Assembly: GCA_020060235.1 (NCBI GenBank)
Contig: JAGVAO010000061.1
Location: 1 to 64,000, forward strand
Direction of reading: 5' to 3'
From: Anaerolineales bacterium
Lineage (GTDB): Bacteria; Chloroflexota; Anaerolineae; Anaerolineales; Villigracilaceae
DNA: 64,000 nucleotides
Shown: positions 1 through 8,162 of the stretch, piece after piece
How positions within the stretch are numbered: the first letter of the stretch is position 1
Layout: each line of letters opens with the position of its first letter
Position numbers and translations under genes: made by a program
The notes under the pieces: generated by a model
Seen by the model: only the letters and a program-made list of their open reading frames with translations
Database searches by the model: none
Told to the model about the DNA's origin: nothing

Positions 1-94
1 CTCGCTAGGTGGGTTGCCCTGATTATATTAAAGTTCACGCCTTTTGAGGAGGCGCAATTTGGATATGATTTATCTGGTCGTTTTTGCAGTGGAG

Positions 95-610
95 TCATTT
101 TTGAATCTGCGCATATTTCTTCATGCCCAGGATAATGTAAAAGGTGACGATTGCCAGGGTTATCAGGGCGGTGGTAAACAGGCCAAGCGAGGTCTGACCG
201 AACCACAGGGCAATGTCCTTTGCGCCGAGAATGCCCAAAACAGGCGTGATGACAATATGACGCAGCATATCGGCGTAGAGCGGCACCCACAACCACAGGA
301 TGAACCACCAGCCAGTGACTGCCAGGATGAAGCCCACCCCGCCCCCCAGGATGCGGCTCTGCCAGACATAATCGCCACCAGAGCGCGGCATGACCGCAAT
401 CAGCGAGGCGTATATGACCACTTCAAACAGGATGAAAAGCGCGCTGATGAGCAATGCCCAAATCAGGCCGCCTTCAAAGAAATACATCTGGCTGAAACTG
501 TACAGACCCAGCGTCACCAGATTAATGGAGAAGAATGCGTAAACAAACGCATCGAAGACAGACCACGAACGCACCAGGCCAGTGGCTTTACGGATAAAAA
601 GGTCAGACAT
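95..610 (-). pseudogene. Truncated APC-type amino-acid permease (N-terminal third)
   Basis: The 171 residues contain four or five strongly hydrophobic segments. They resemble the first third of an APC-superfamily (amino acid-polyamine-organocation) permease, including a helix-breaking stretch near residue 75 (RSGGDYVWQSR) typical of TM2-TM3. Family members are normally 450-550 residues. Here an in-frame stop follows GMKKYAQIQK, and neither other frame downstream to position 1 encodes hydrophobic sequence, so a simple one-base frameshift does not restore the gene. AAGGAG about 11 bases before the ATG supports the start. It is probably a remnant, or an assembly join near the window edge, and transport activity is unlikely. 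Confidence 0.6.
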
Positions 611-645
611 GGGTGGGGTTCTCCTTTGATGAATAAGTATTCAGC

Positions 646-763
646 CCTGAGCGGAGCCGACTGCTTTCCCGCACTGCGTTCTGGGCAAGTGTGGCGGCGA
701 AGTCGAAGGGCGGGATTAACTTTTCAGTAACTGGCCTTCGACTTCGCTACCGCTCCGCTCAGG
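646..763. repeat. Nested iterated-word inverted repeat
   Basis: The outer arms are CCTGAGCGGAGC (646-657) and its exact reverse complement (752-763). The inner arms are GCGAAGTCGAAGG (697-709) and its exact reverse complement (735-747). The whole can fold into a long branched hairpin in the gap between the permease remnant and the phosphoesterase gene. No coding potential is seen here. Confidence 0.75.
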
Positions 764-798
764 CCCTGATCACTGGATACTGACAACTAAATACTGCC

Positions 799-1740
799 CT
801 ACCCTTGTGTCAACACATAACTTTCTATCTTGCTCTTGCCCAGTTTGACCAGCGCGCCCTGCAAGACGCCCTGCTCGTACAGCGAACCAGGATTGATGCA
901 CAGGGTCTTGCCGATACGGCTGTGCCCGCGCCCTTCGTGGATGTGACCATGCAGCCCCAGCAAAGGCTGGTGTTTCTCAATGGCGGCACGCAAGGCGGTC
1001 GAACCGACCGGCACGAGGGCATTCCCAGCAAAGCGGGGGCGCAGGTTTTCGTCCAGGTCGGGGGCTTCGTCGAGGTTGGATTTATACGGGGGAACATGGA
1101 TATTAAAGACAGCATTCTGCGGGTCGCGCAGGCTGCCAATCATGGCGTCGTAACGCTTCGCCAGGTCGGGTTCGTCTTCTTCACGGTAGGTGTTCCAGGG
1201 GGTGCGATTCGACCAGCCGGAGGAAATCATTTCGTGACGGTCGTCCAGCGAAACAACCATCCCCTCGGCCAGGGTGACGGTTTTGGAGGCCCGCACCAAC
1301 TCGTCGATTTCGAACTGGTCATCGTTGCCCGGAGCAACGTAAACTTTCAGGCCGGTTCCGGCCAGTTTGCTCTCGGCAATCTCCAGCCACTCGGCGACAA
1401 CGCGCAAGACTTCTTTCAGGAAAATCTCGTGAATGCGGTCAGGGTTGCCTTCCAGTTCAGCCAGTTCGTCGGGGTCGGTCAGGTAGGGATAGTAGCCCCG
1501 GCTGCGGATTCGCCTGGTCATTTCGGCCAACTCGTCTGCGCCGTCGATGTCGAAATCCTGTTGTAAAAGCGAGACTTTGTATTTCCCATCCCCCAATTTG
1601 ACGACCGGCACAATCGCCTTGCCAGTCATATCGCCGCCCAGGACAAGCACATCCGCCCCGTAAAATTTGCCAGCGTTGAGAAATTTCTTCCAGCAAATAT
1701 CCGAACCGTGAATATCGGTTGCAAAAAACAGGGTCGTCAC
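799..1740 (-). CDS. Calcineurin-like metallophosphoesterase
   Basis: This 313-residue protein carries the ordered metal-binding motifs of the calcineurin-like phosphoesterase superfamily: D9-x-H11 at the N terminus, GGD at about 35-37, GND near 138 and GHIHEGRG near 266. It is expected to be a cytosolic di-metal phosphohydrolase of the Icc/YfcE type. The substrate cannot be read from sequence. The motif set is complete, so it is probably active. It sits upstream of a small membrane protein gene on the other side of the repeat, and no operon partner points to a specific pathway. Confidence 0.85.
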   Translation of the reverse strand: MTTLFFATDIHGSDICWKKFLNAGKFYGADVLVLGGDMTGKAIVPVVKLGDGKYKVSLLQQDFDIDGADELAEMTRRIRSRGYYPYLTDPDELAELEGNPDRIHEIFLKEVLRVVAEWLEIAESKLAGTGLKVYVAPGNDDQFEIDELVRASKTVTLAEGMVVSLDDRHEMISSGWSNRTPWNTYREEDEPDLAKRYDAMIGSLRDPQNAVFNIHVPPYKSNLDEAPDLDENLRPRFAGNALVPVGSTALRAAIEKHQPLLGLHGHIHEGRGHSRIGKTLCINPGSLYEQGVLQGALVKLGKSKIESYVLTQG

Positions 1741-1760
1741 AGGGCAGGTTGCTCCTTATT

Positions 1761-1997
1761 TCACAAGATTAAGACAAAACAGGCCGCAATCTTTGCGGTC
1801 TGTTGGTTTTCGAGATGCGTGTCTGCAAGCAGCAGGCGCGGCGCGGGCAAAAATCCTTCCGGCGCGGGCAACTGCATCTGGGTGGGCTCAATCGGCTGGC
1901 GGCGAACCTCACGCCGGTTTGGGGCAGAAGCCCAAAACAGCAAAACCAGCGAAGCGGCCAGCAGCACAAGCGCGAGGGTCAGTCGCAGGGTTTTCAC
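1761..1997 (-). CDS. Small single-pass membrane protein, unknown
   Basis: This 78-residue ORF has an N-terminal hydrophobic helix at residues 5-25 (LTLALVLLAASLVLLFWAS), followed by a basic, proline-rich tail and a hydrophobic C terminus. No family is recognised. It lies 20 bases upstream of the phosphoesterase start on the same strand, so the two may be co-transcribed. The opposite strand and other frames are also open here because of the high G+C content, so the call rests on the plausible signal-anchor pattern and the operon position. Confidence 0.45.
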   Translation of the reverse strand: MKTLRLTLALVLLAASLVLLFWASAPNRREVRRQPIEPTQMQLPAPEGFLPAPRLLLADTHLENQQTAKIAACFVLIL

Positions 1998-2034
1998 GCC
2001 GCGAATTATAACTCATTTAAGGAATTGTTAACAT

Positions 2035-3012
2035 TTAACGCTTCGTGCCTGCGATGTTCATCTCCTCGCGCACGGTATGGTACAGGTTCTCGGCCTTGAT
2101 TTCGCCCAGGCTGTAACAGGGCGCTTCGAGATGGTCAGCCAACTGCTGGGCCAGGCCCTGGTCAAAGGCGGCGTGCTCCATGTTGACCACCACCGAGCGA
2201 ATATGCTGGTCGGCAATCGCCTCGGCAAAACGGAAGGATTCTTCCTGCGGGGCCATCGTCCCGACCGAGACGTTGCCTGCGCCGTCGGTCATCACCAGCA
2301 AGAGCGGCTGGACATCGGGATGCAGGCGTTTCTCGCGCTGGAGAACGTCATAGGCCATCAGCAGGCCCGCTGAAAGCGGGGTTTTGCCGCCGACGGGAAT
2401 TTCCATCAGGGCGCGCTGGGCCAGTTGCACCGAGTTGGTCGGCGGCAGGACGAGGGTGGCGCGGTCTTTCTGGAAGACAATCAGCCCGACCCGGTCGCGG
2501 CGCTGGTAGGCGTCGGTCAACAGGGAGAGAATCGCGCCCTTGGTGGCGTTCATGCGCTCGGCAACGGCCATCGACCAGGAGGCATCGACCAGGAACAGGA
2601 CGAGGTTGGCCATGCGCTTGACGCGAATCTTGCGCTGCAAGTCAGACGGCAGGATGGCAAAGGCCATGCGCTTGCGTTGTTCAGTCCGCCGGTTCTGGAA
2701 AGGCGCGGCAGCGCGGATGGTGGCGTCGAAGGCGATGTCGCTGGTCTTGCCGTTGGCCGGGCGCGCCATGATATAGCGGCCGCGCTTGCGGTCGGTGCGA
2801 GTCCGCGAGCGGCGTCCGGCATTTTTGCGGGTTAATTTGTCGAGGGGGGTGTCGAGTTTGCGCGGCGTGAAGGTCTCGCCGGTCTTTACTTTCTTGCCGC
2901 CATCCCACCAGTTGGCGTTGGTGTTGGCAAAGACATCCTGCGGGGCCGGTTCCGGCGTCCCGGCCTCCGAGGAGTCGTCTTCAATCGAGTTTTCTAGGAT
3001 TGACTTTTTTTT
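2035..3012 (-). CDS. VWA (ChlD-like) domain of chelatase-type protein, -1 frame part
   Basis: This is the C-terminal half of a ChlD/BchD-like protein, read in the -1 frame relative to the upstream ATPase ORF (2994-4094). It starts with an acidic, proline-containing linker, then a basic stretch, then an integrin-type VWA domain. The MIDAS residues are DASWSM (DxSxS), the Thr in GGKTPLS and the Asp in MTDGAGN. There is no convincing start codon between the preceding stop (3025-3027) and an internal ATG at 2769 that lies inside the linker, so separate initiation looks unlikely. A -1 slip on the A9 run gives one 686-residue AAA+/VWA protein, the usual size for one-chain cobaltochelatase-like proteins. 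Its partner CobN/ChlH subunit is not in the window. Confidence 0.8.
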   Translation of the reverse strand, partial: KKKSILENSIEDDSSEAGTPEPAPQDVFANTNANWWDGGKKVKTGETFTPRKLDTPLDKLTRKNAGRRSRTRTDRKRGRYIMARPANGKTSDIAFDATIRAAAPFQNRRTEQRKRMAFAILPSDLQRKIRVKRMANLVLFLVDASWSMAVAERMNATKGAILSLLTDAYQRRDRVGLIVFQKDRATLVLPPTNSVQLAQRALMEIPVGGKTPLSAGLLMAYDVLQREKRLHPDVQPLLLVMTDGAGNVSVGTMAPQEESFRFAEAIADQHIRSVVVNMEHAAFDQGLAQQLADHLEAPCYSLGEIKAENLYHTVREEMNIAGTKR

Positions 3013-4094
3013 TCCTGCGCGTTTTCAGGGTCGCCAGGTTCAGATTGCGAATCGTCCGGCACGGGCTGTCCGGCCAACTGCTCGATGCGCTCCTGCAATT
3101 GCTGGCTGGTGATTTCAGCCTGGTAGAACGGCCCGCGCTTGATGCGGTGCGGCAGGGCCAGTTCGGCGGCCAGGGCAATATCGTGGTCGGTGATGGTGGT
3201 GCGGCCCTCGAAAGCGGCCTGGGCGCGGGCAGCCTTAAGGATGACCAGGTCGGCGCGGTGGCCGTCCACGTTGAGCGAGGAGGTCAGGGCGGCAATCGAG
3301 AGCATATCGCGCTTGGTATAGGTCACATCGCCGACCAGTTTGCGGGCCAGTTCAATCTTGCGCGAGAGGTCGCCTTCTTTTTCGATGAAGGCTTTGCGGA
3401 AGGCGTTGGCATCCGCTTCGTAGCCGATGTTGCGCTCCATAATGGCGACCCGCTCACGGGTGTCGCGAATCCCGGTAATATCAACGGAAAAAGCAAAACG
3501 GTCGAGCAGCTGCGGGCGCAGGTCGCCCTCTTCGGGGTTCATCGTCCCGACCAAAATGAAGCGGGCCGGGTGCGAGAAGGAGATGCCCTCGCGTTCGACA
3601 ATGTTCATGCCCATCGCCGCCGAGTCGAGCAACAGGTCGACGACGTGGTCGTCGAGCAGGTTGACTTCATCGATGTAGAGCAGGCCGCCGTTGGCGTTGG
3701 CCAGCACGCCCGGCTCGAAGTGGCGCTCGCCCTTCTGGATGGCTTTTTCGATGTCGAGCGTTCCGACGACGCGGTCTTCGGTGGCCGACACGGGCAGGTT
3801 GACAAAGGGGATGGGGCGGATGTCGAAAGGCAGGTCACGGCCATCGGAGGCGCGTTCCTTGCACTCGGTACACCAGGTGTTGGGCTGGTCGGGGTCGCAG
3901 CCAAAGCGGCATTCCTTGACGGCTTTTACCTTGGGCAGCAGGGCCGCCAGGGCGCGGGCGGCGGTCGATTTGCCCGTGCCGCGCTCACCGCGAATCAAGA
4001 CCCCGCCGATGCGGGTATCGACAGCGTTCAAAATCAGGGCGCGCTTCATGCGCTCCTGGCCGACAATTGCAGTAAATGGATAAATGGTTGGCAT
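2994..4094 (-). CDS. Magnesium/cobalt chelatase-type AAA+ ATPase (ChlI-like), zero-frame product
   Basis: The 366-residue zero-frame product starts at MPTIYPFTAIVGQ, with GAGGAA about eight bases upstream. It has Walker A (GERGTGKST, 36-44), a four-cysteine insertion (Cys 62, 66, 75, 78) that may bind a metal, Walker B with IDE near 141-143, and a sensor region (GTMNPEEG). It ends a few codons past an A9 run. It resembles the ATPase subunit of Mg- and cobaltochelatases, which powers metal insertion into tetrapyrroles. Standing alone it would be the small subunit. Slippage joins it to the VWA part. An upstream in-frame ATG at 4148 lacks a ribosome-binding site. Confidence 0.85.
   Translation of the reverse strand: MPTIYPFTAIVGQERMKRALILNAVDTRIGGVLIRGERGTGKSTAARALAALLPKVKAVKECRFGCDPDQPNTWCTECKERASDGRDLPFDIRPIPFVNLPVSATEDRVVGTLDIEKAIQKGERHFEPGVLANANGGLLYIDEVNLLDDHVVDLLLDSAAMGMNIVEREGISFSHPARFILVGTMNPEEGDLRPQLLDRFAFSVDITGIRDTRERVAIMERNIGYEADANAFRKAFIEKEGDLSRKIELARKLVGDVTYTKRDMLSIAALTSSLNVDGHRADLVILKAARAQAAFEGRTTITDHDIALAAELALPHRIKRGPFYQAEITSQQLQERIEQLAGQPVPDDSQSEPGDPENAQEKKSQS
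3005..3013 (-). promoter_or_regulatory. Candidate -1 frameshift site (A9 slippery run)
   Basis: In the message the zero frame reads CAG GAA AAA AAA AGT CAA TCC TAG. This supplies the heptamer A_AAA_AAA, a canonical bacterial -1 slippery sequence, four codons before the stop. The -1 frame continues into the VWA domain. Downstream, TCAATC can pair with GATTGA (6 bp, 11-base loop), and GGCCGG can pair with CCGGCC some 40 bases on. An AGGA abuts the run but is too close to act as a spaced stimulatory Shine-Dalgarno. Transcriptional slippage on A9 would give the same result. Confidence 0.65.
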
Positions 4095-4134
4095 AAATGT
4101 TTCCTCGGAATAAAGATTATACTGCTTTTTTACG

Positions 4135-6159
4135 CTAACGTATCTCAACCGAGTACACGCCCGTCTCGCGGGTGAAGCGGGTGGTGCCGCTGACTACCAG
4201 GATGATTTCGTCGACCCCGCCGCCGATGCTGACCGGAATTTCGATGGACTGGTCGGCGGGCAGTTCAAGTTTTTCGATGCGTGTTTCACGGCCCTTGTAG
4301 ATGAGCGTCAGACGGAAGGTTTGCGGCAGCAGGTTCTGGACGCGGGCAAAGCCCTCGGCCTGCCAGCCGCCGTCGTCACCCTCGAAATCGGTGAAGTAAT
4401 CCAGCGCCGGGACGTTGATGTCGTCGAGCAGGAATCCCTCGCCATGCACCGCCGCATCGGTGACGTATTCGAAGCGCAGCAGGACTTCCTTCCCGGCGAA
4501 CTGCGAAAGGTCAACCGTTTCCCGAATCCAGGCGTTGGTCACGCCGTTGTAGCCCCAGCCGTACGAGTTACCGGAGGGGTCTTCGGCTGTACCGGAGGGC
4601 GTAATGACGATTTGCCAGGTCTCGCCACCATCCTCGGAGGCGACCAGGTAGACGTAGTCGTAATCTTTTTCGATGTCGTACCAGGTCTGGTAAGAGATTT
4701 CAATGGGACCTGAGACCTGCGAAAAATCGAAGGCGCGGGTCAGGGTCATGTTCGATTTGTCGCCCTTGTTCGACCAGAAGGCGTAGCGGCCTGAGTAGGC
4801 GTCAGCGCCGGGGGGCAGCAGGCGGGTCTGGGTGGAGCCTTCAAACCGCAGGCTGAAATCGCCCTCGCAAACCAGGCGGATGTAGTCGGTGCCGTATTGT
4901 TTGACGGTGCGGCCTTCCAGCGTGGCGGGACAATCTTGAACGGTTTCCGTGGCCGAGGCCTGGGGCGCGCGACTGTAGCGCTGGTAGGCATAGCGCCCGT
5001 CCAAAATGCGCGAATCGCCGAGGTAGTTGGCGAGAGTCCAATCCACAAAAAAATCGTCAGCCTGGATGAGCAGTCCATTGAGCGGGTCGAGGGCCTCGAT
5101 TTCGCGCAAAACGGCATCGACGCTGTCGAGGCCGTTTTCGGGGTGGCGCACCAGGGACTTGGTGGCTTCCTCGCCCAAACGGTCGAGAAAGTAAGCCGTG
5201 AACAGGAAACTCGCCCCATAATGCGGGGTGGTTCCGCCGGGGTTGTTGGGCCAATCGTTGAGTTGCAGGTCGGGGTTGGAAATGAAGGAAAAATCGAAGC
5301 CGCCCTGGTCATAGCCGTTGAGCAAAACCGCCAGTTCAGAGAATCCCTCGTTGAGCCAGGCCGTTTCGTTGCGGTCCTGGTACCAGTGAATCATGTGCTG
5401 GAATTCGTGCGCGATAACCCCATAGGTAAAGGGGTCAGACAGGCGAACCGTGTCGGAATTGAACAGGAACATTTCGTGAGCGTTGGAATATTTATGCGCC
5501 AGCGGGTGGACGGCGTCTGCCGAGGAAAAATAACCGGCCAGTGAGCGGCCAAGTCCGCTGGCGTACAGGATGTGAATGCGCGGGTCTTCATCGACACCGG
5601 GGTTGGGTTCGGAGCCGAAAAATTCGCGAGTGGTCGGGTAAATTTTACGGTCGAAGGCCTCGGCCAGGTCGCGCAATTCCCGCTCGTTGTAGCGGACGTC
5701 GTCCTGAATCCAGAAGTACGAACTGGGCGTCAGGTAGCGCAGGGTGGCGGTAATCTGGAAACTTTCATTGGTATCGACATTCGTGACCCAGAATTGTTTC
5801 GAATCACCCACAGCAAACGGCCCGCTGGGATAGGTCTCGGGGATATTGGCAATTCCCGACAATCGACGGGCCAGGTCGCGCGGGTCGTTAATCGGGATGA
5901 TGGTATTTTGCAATACGGACAGCGTATCGAGCGGAATTTCCTCGACCGGGGTGCGCTCGACCGCCGCCGGGGTGGGCGTAACCAGGTCGGACGAGTAGTT
6001 TTCATCATAGGGAACGGTTTCATACCGGCTGATTTCTTCACCGAACACGGTAAATCCATAATAACCGCCGACAGCCAGGATTAAGCAGCAGCAACAAATG
6101 GTAAAAGAGAGCAATAAAATGATGGTTATCGGGGAAGTCCAAAAACTTTTGTTTTCCAT
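4135..6159 (-). CDS. Membrane-anchored zinc metallopeptidase, immune-inhibitor-A-like
   Basis: This 674-residue protein has an N-terminal transmembrane anchor at about 13-38 with a run of four cysteines, so the rest is probably outside the cell. The catalytic domain carries HEFQHMIHW near residue 250, followed by LNEGFSEL, matching the HExxH...E zinc site of gluzincin/M6-like peptidases. The C-terminal region (about 430-600) is beta-rich with GGETW and WI..TVDLS..AGKEVLLRFEY, as in the carbohydrate-binding-like domain of immune inhibitor A peptidases. I start at MENKSFW because upstream in-frame sequence overlaps the preceding gene. That gene ends two bases before this one starts, so they are likely co-transcribed. 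Confidence 0.8.
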   Translation of the reverse strand: MENKSFWTSPITIILLLSFTICCCCLILAVGGYYGFTVFGEEISRYETVPYDENYSSDLVTPTPAAVERTPVEEIPLDTLSVLQNTIIPINDPRDLARRLSGIANIPETYPSGPFAVGDSKQFWVTNVDTNESFQITATLRYLTPSSYFWIQDDVRYNERELRDLAEAFDRKIYPTTREFFGSEPNPGVDEDPRIHILYASGLGRSLAGYFSSADAVHPLAHKYSNAHEMFLFNSDTVRLSDPFTYGVIAHEFQHMIHWYQDRNETAWLNEGFSELAVLLNGYDQGGFDFSFISNPDLQLNDWPNNPGGTTPHYGASFLFTAYFLDRLGEEATKSLVRHPENGLDSVDAVLREIEALDPLNGLLIQADDFFVDWTLANYLGDSRILDGRYAYQRYSRAPQASATETVQDCPATLEGRTVKQYGTDYIRLVCEGDFSLRFEGSTQTRLLPPGADAYSGRYAFWSNKGDKSNMTLTRAFDFSQVSGPIEISYQTWYDIEKDYDYVYLVASEDGGETWQIVITPSGTAEDPSGNSYGWGYNGVTNAWIRETVDLSQFAGKEVLLRFEYVTDAAVHGEGFLLDDINVPALDYFTDFEGDDGGWQAEGFARVQNLLPQTFRLTLIYKGRETRIEKLELPADQSIEIPVSIGGGVDEIILVVSGTTRFTRETGVYSVEIR

Positions 6160-6161
6160 TT

Positions 6162-6812
6162 TTAAGAGACCTTGTCGGTGTGTTTCCCGGCCAGCCCGAG
6201 CCAGAATCGGGTCAGGAACCAGGCCGCCAGCCCGGCCAGCGCAATCAGGCCGAGGAAGAAGAGGATGACCGCCGAGATGCCGGAATTGAAAATCGGCGAG
6301 GGCGGCGGGTGCATGACGTAATCGGCGTTCGAGAAAGTGTACAGCAGGGCAGAAATAAACAGGATATTGCCCCAGGCCGTCACCCAGGGAAGGTTGAACA
6401 GCCACAGCCCAACCTGCAAGAGCAGCCCGGCAACGGCAAAGGTCAGCGCCAGGCGGAAGCGCGGCTCAGCCAGGAAGAGTCCATTCCAGTTGGCCTGCAT
6501 GGCCCACAGCGAAAGCGGCAGGTACGTGACCCAGAAGACGATGCCGGTGCGCCCCAGGGCAGCCGACCAGTCGTAAAAAGCGGATTGGCGGTTGGAAAGA
6601 GCGCCGACCCTGGCGGCCAGCAATCCCAGCGCCCCGGCCAGCGCAGCGGCAATAAAAGCTGCTTCAGTGGCCAGCACCCAGGCCCCGTGCAGGTAGACGA
6701 TGCGCACGCTGGGGCCGAGCGATTTCTCCTCCGGGCCAAGCAGGGAGAGCAGGGCTATTAACCCCAGGGTGGCAAAAAAGGCAAACAATGGATTTTGGGC
6801 GAGTTTTTTCAT
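6162..6812 (-). CDS. Polytopic membrane protein, possibly CcmC/CcsA-like
   Basis: The protein has 216 residues starting at MKKLAQNPLF, with about six hydrophobic helices. The segment VRIVYLHGAWVLATEAAF near residues 35-52 recalls the periplasmic-loop and helix pattern of CcmC/CcsA heme-handling proteins (YxHxP-A-W). The WxWD tryptophan-rich motif that defines that family is not evident, so the relationship is weak. It precedes the secreted metallopeptidase by two bases in the same direction, suggesting a shared envelope role. Function is unassigned. Confidence 0.6.
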   Translation of the reverse strand: MKKLAQNPLFAFFATLGLIALLSLLGPEEKSLGPSVRIVYLHGAWVLATEAAFIAAALAGALGLLAARVGALSNRQSAFYDWSAALGRTGIVFWVTYLPLSLWAMQANWNGLFLAEPRFRLALTFAVAGLLLQVGLWLFNLPWVTAWGNILFISALLYTFSNADYVMHPPPSPIFNSGISAVILFFLGLIALAGLAAWFLTRFWLGLAGKHTDKVS

Positions 6813-6865
6813 GGGCCTGATTTTACCCGCAATCAGGAATCGGAAAACGCCGAACTGCCAATACA

Positions 6866-6900
6866 AAAGCAAGCCCGCGCAGACAAAGCGGGCTTGCTTT
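6866..6900 (-). terminator. Rho-independent terminator of the secreted-protein gene
   Basis: A perfect 13-bp stem (AAAGCAAGCCCGC with its complement, 6866-6878/6888-6900) has a 9-base loop. On the minus strand it is followed by TTTT. It lies just downstream of the stop at 6930. Confidence 0.85.
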
Positions 6901-6929
6901 CCATATCAAAGACAAAAGTTTAGCAGCTG

Positions 6930-7508
6930 TTAAGCGCCGCCGAGGGTGCAAGTTACCCCCAGCACCTCATAAGAAACGATTGTGACGCTTTCGAAGGCTT
7001 CAACCCAGACTATGTGGAACGCAATGATTTCATCAATGGTCATACTCTGGGACGGGTAAATACTTGTCCAGCCGATATAATCGTTCCCGTCAGAATCATA
7101 GAGAATGATGTCAACCTTTTCATAGTGGTCCGGCGGGCATTCGGCAAAACCGGTCGCAGCCCACTTGCCGGGAACCTCGGCACTGAAGGTCTGCCCGTTG
7201 AAGAAGATGACCGCAGTCTCGCCGACATACGGGTTGAGGGATTCCATCGTGCAGGAAACATGGTCATCGTCCCTGAAGTTGCAGTACAGGTCGATGGTCT
7301 TGCCGCCCACAGTCAGGGTGTGGCCTTTCAGGTCGGCGGGCTTCCAGGTGCCGGTCACCTTGAAGACCACCGCCCAGCCCTTGACGGGCACAAACCTCAG
7401 GTCGACCAGTGTGGCCGTTTTCCCCGCCGCCAGGGCATTGATGGATGGCAGGAAAGACGATAACAGCAAACTGGCTATCATCAACAAAAACAGCAATTTC
7501 TTTCTCAT
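6930..7508 (-). CDS. Secreted hypothetical protein
   Basis: The 192 residues begin with a clear Sec signal peptide (MRKKLLFLLMIASLLLSSF, cleavage near LAAG). The mature part is beta-rich with paired cysteines (CNF, VSCTM, AECPP, VTCTL) that could form disulfides. No enzyme motif is seen. AGGGAG nine bases before the ATG supports the start. It is monocistronic, with its own terminator downstream and an AT-rich gap upstream. The family is not recognised. Confidence 0.65.
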   Translation of the reverse strand: MRKKLLFLLMIASLLLSSFLPSINALAAGKTATLVDLRFVPVKGWAVVFKVTGTWKPADLKGHTLTVGGKTIDLYCNFRDDDHVSCTMESLNPYVGETAVIFFNGQTFSAEVPGKWAATGFAECPPDHYEKVDIILYDSDGNDYIGWTSIYPSQSMTIDEIIAFHIVWVEAFESVTIVSYEVLGVTCTLGGA

Positions 7509-7688
7509 TTTTTATTTCTCCCTTTCGTTAAATACAAAAAGAACACGATGTATAAGATTATATTTGTCTTAATTGAAATTTCAATAGGCAATATTCAGAT
7601 TAAAAAATCTATCCCCGCTTTTGGCGGCTTGTGGTAAAACTCTGCTAATCAGCAATAACAAATCGCCCACCCTGACCGGAGGACTCCC

Positions 7689-8093
7689 ATGCCCAAAATC
7701 AACAGCATCAACCATGTCGCCATTGTGGTCGAAGACATGGAAAAATCCCTGCATTTCTGGCGCGACGCGCTGGGAATCGAACTGCACGAACTGCGCGATG
7801 TGCCCGCCGAGGCCAGCCAGGTGGCTTTCCTGCCTGTGGCAGGCGCGGAAATCGAACTCGTCCGCCCGACCAGCGACGATTCAGGGCTGGCCAAATACCT
7901 GGCCAAACGCGGACAGGGCATGCACCACGTCTGCCTCGAGGTGGACGACATCGAAGGCATGATGGCTCAGTTGAAAGGCAAAGGCATCCGCCTGATTAAC
8001 GAAGAACCGCGCACTGCCGCCGACGGCAAACGCTACGCCTTCATCCACCCTGAAAGCACCAGCGGCGTGCTGGTCGAGTTGTACGAAATTTAA
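7689..8093 (+). CDS. mce: Methylmalonyl-CoA epimerase (glyoxalase/VOC fold)
   Basis: This 134-residue VOC-fold protein begins INHVAIVVEDMEKSLHFW and has GMHHVCLEVDD and GVLVELYE. These place the metal ligands (His 8, a Glu near 56, His 80, Glu 131) of methylmalonyl-CoA epimerase. The enzyme interconverts the (2S) and (2R) forms in the propionyl-CoA/succinyl-CoA pathway that feeds the B12-dependent mutase. Length matches the family. A strong GGAGG precedes the ATG. The mutase is not in the window, so a related lactoylglutathione-lyase-like role is the alternative. Confidence 0.85.
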   Translation: MPKINSINHVAIVVEDMEKSLHFWRDALGIELHELRDVPAEASQVAFLPVAGAEIELVRPTSDDSGLAKYLAKRGQGMHHVCLEVDDIEGMMAQLKGKGIRLINEEPRTAADGKRYAFIHPESTSGVLVELYEI

Positions 8094-8094
8094 A

Positions 8095-8125
8095 ATTCGG
8101 GGCGGAAAAGACTTCCGCCCCGAAT
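8095..8125. terminator. Terminator hairpin after the epimerase
   Basis: A 13-bp perfect stem (ATTCGGGGCGGAA with its complement) has a 5-base loop, directly after the mce stop. No long T tract follows on either strand. It sits between convergent genes and may act in both directions. Confidence 0.7.
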
Positions 8126-8128
8126 CTC

Positions 8129-8162
8129 ATCACTATTCCCTATTCCCCACTCCCTATTCCCT
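8129..8162. repeat. Iterated TATTCCC-word repeat
   Basis: The words CTATTCCC and CCACTCCC are repeated head to tail about four times between the mce terminator and the stop of the macroglobulin gene. The same word (ACTATTCCCC) recurs near 61558-61568. Only one arm is present, so it cannot fold on itself. Confidence 0.6.

Noticed and set aside
2994-3027. Simple inactivating frameshift in the chelatase gene
   Set aside because: Both halves keep all catalytic motifs, the break falls exactly on a canonical slippery run in the linker, and such frameshifting is known in this family. A sequencing error remains possible.
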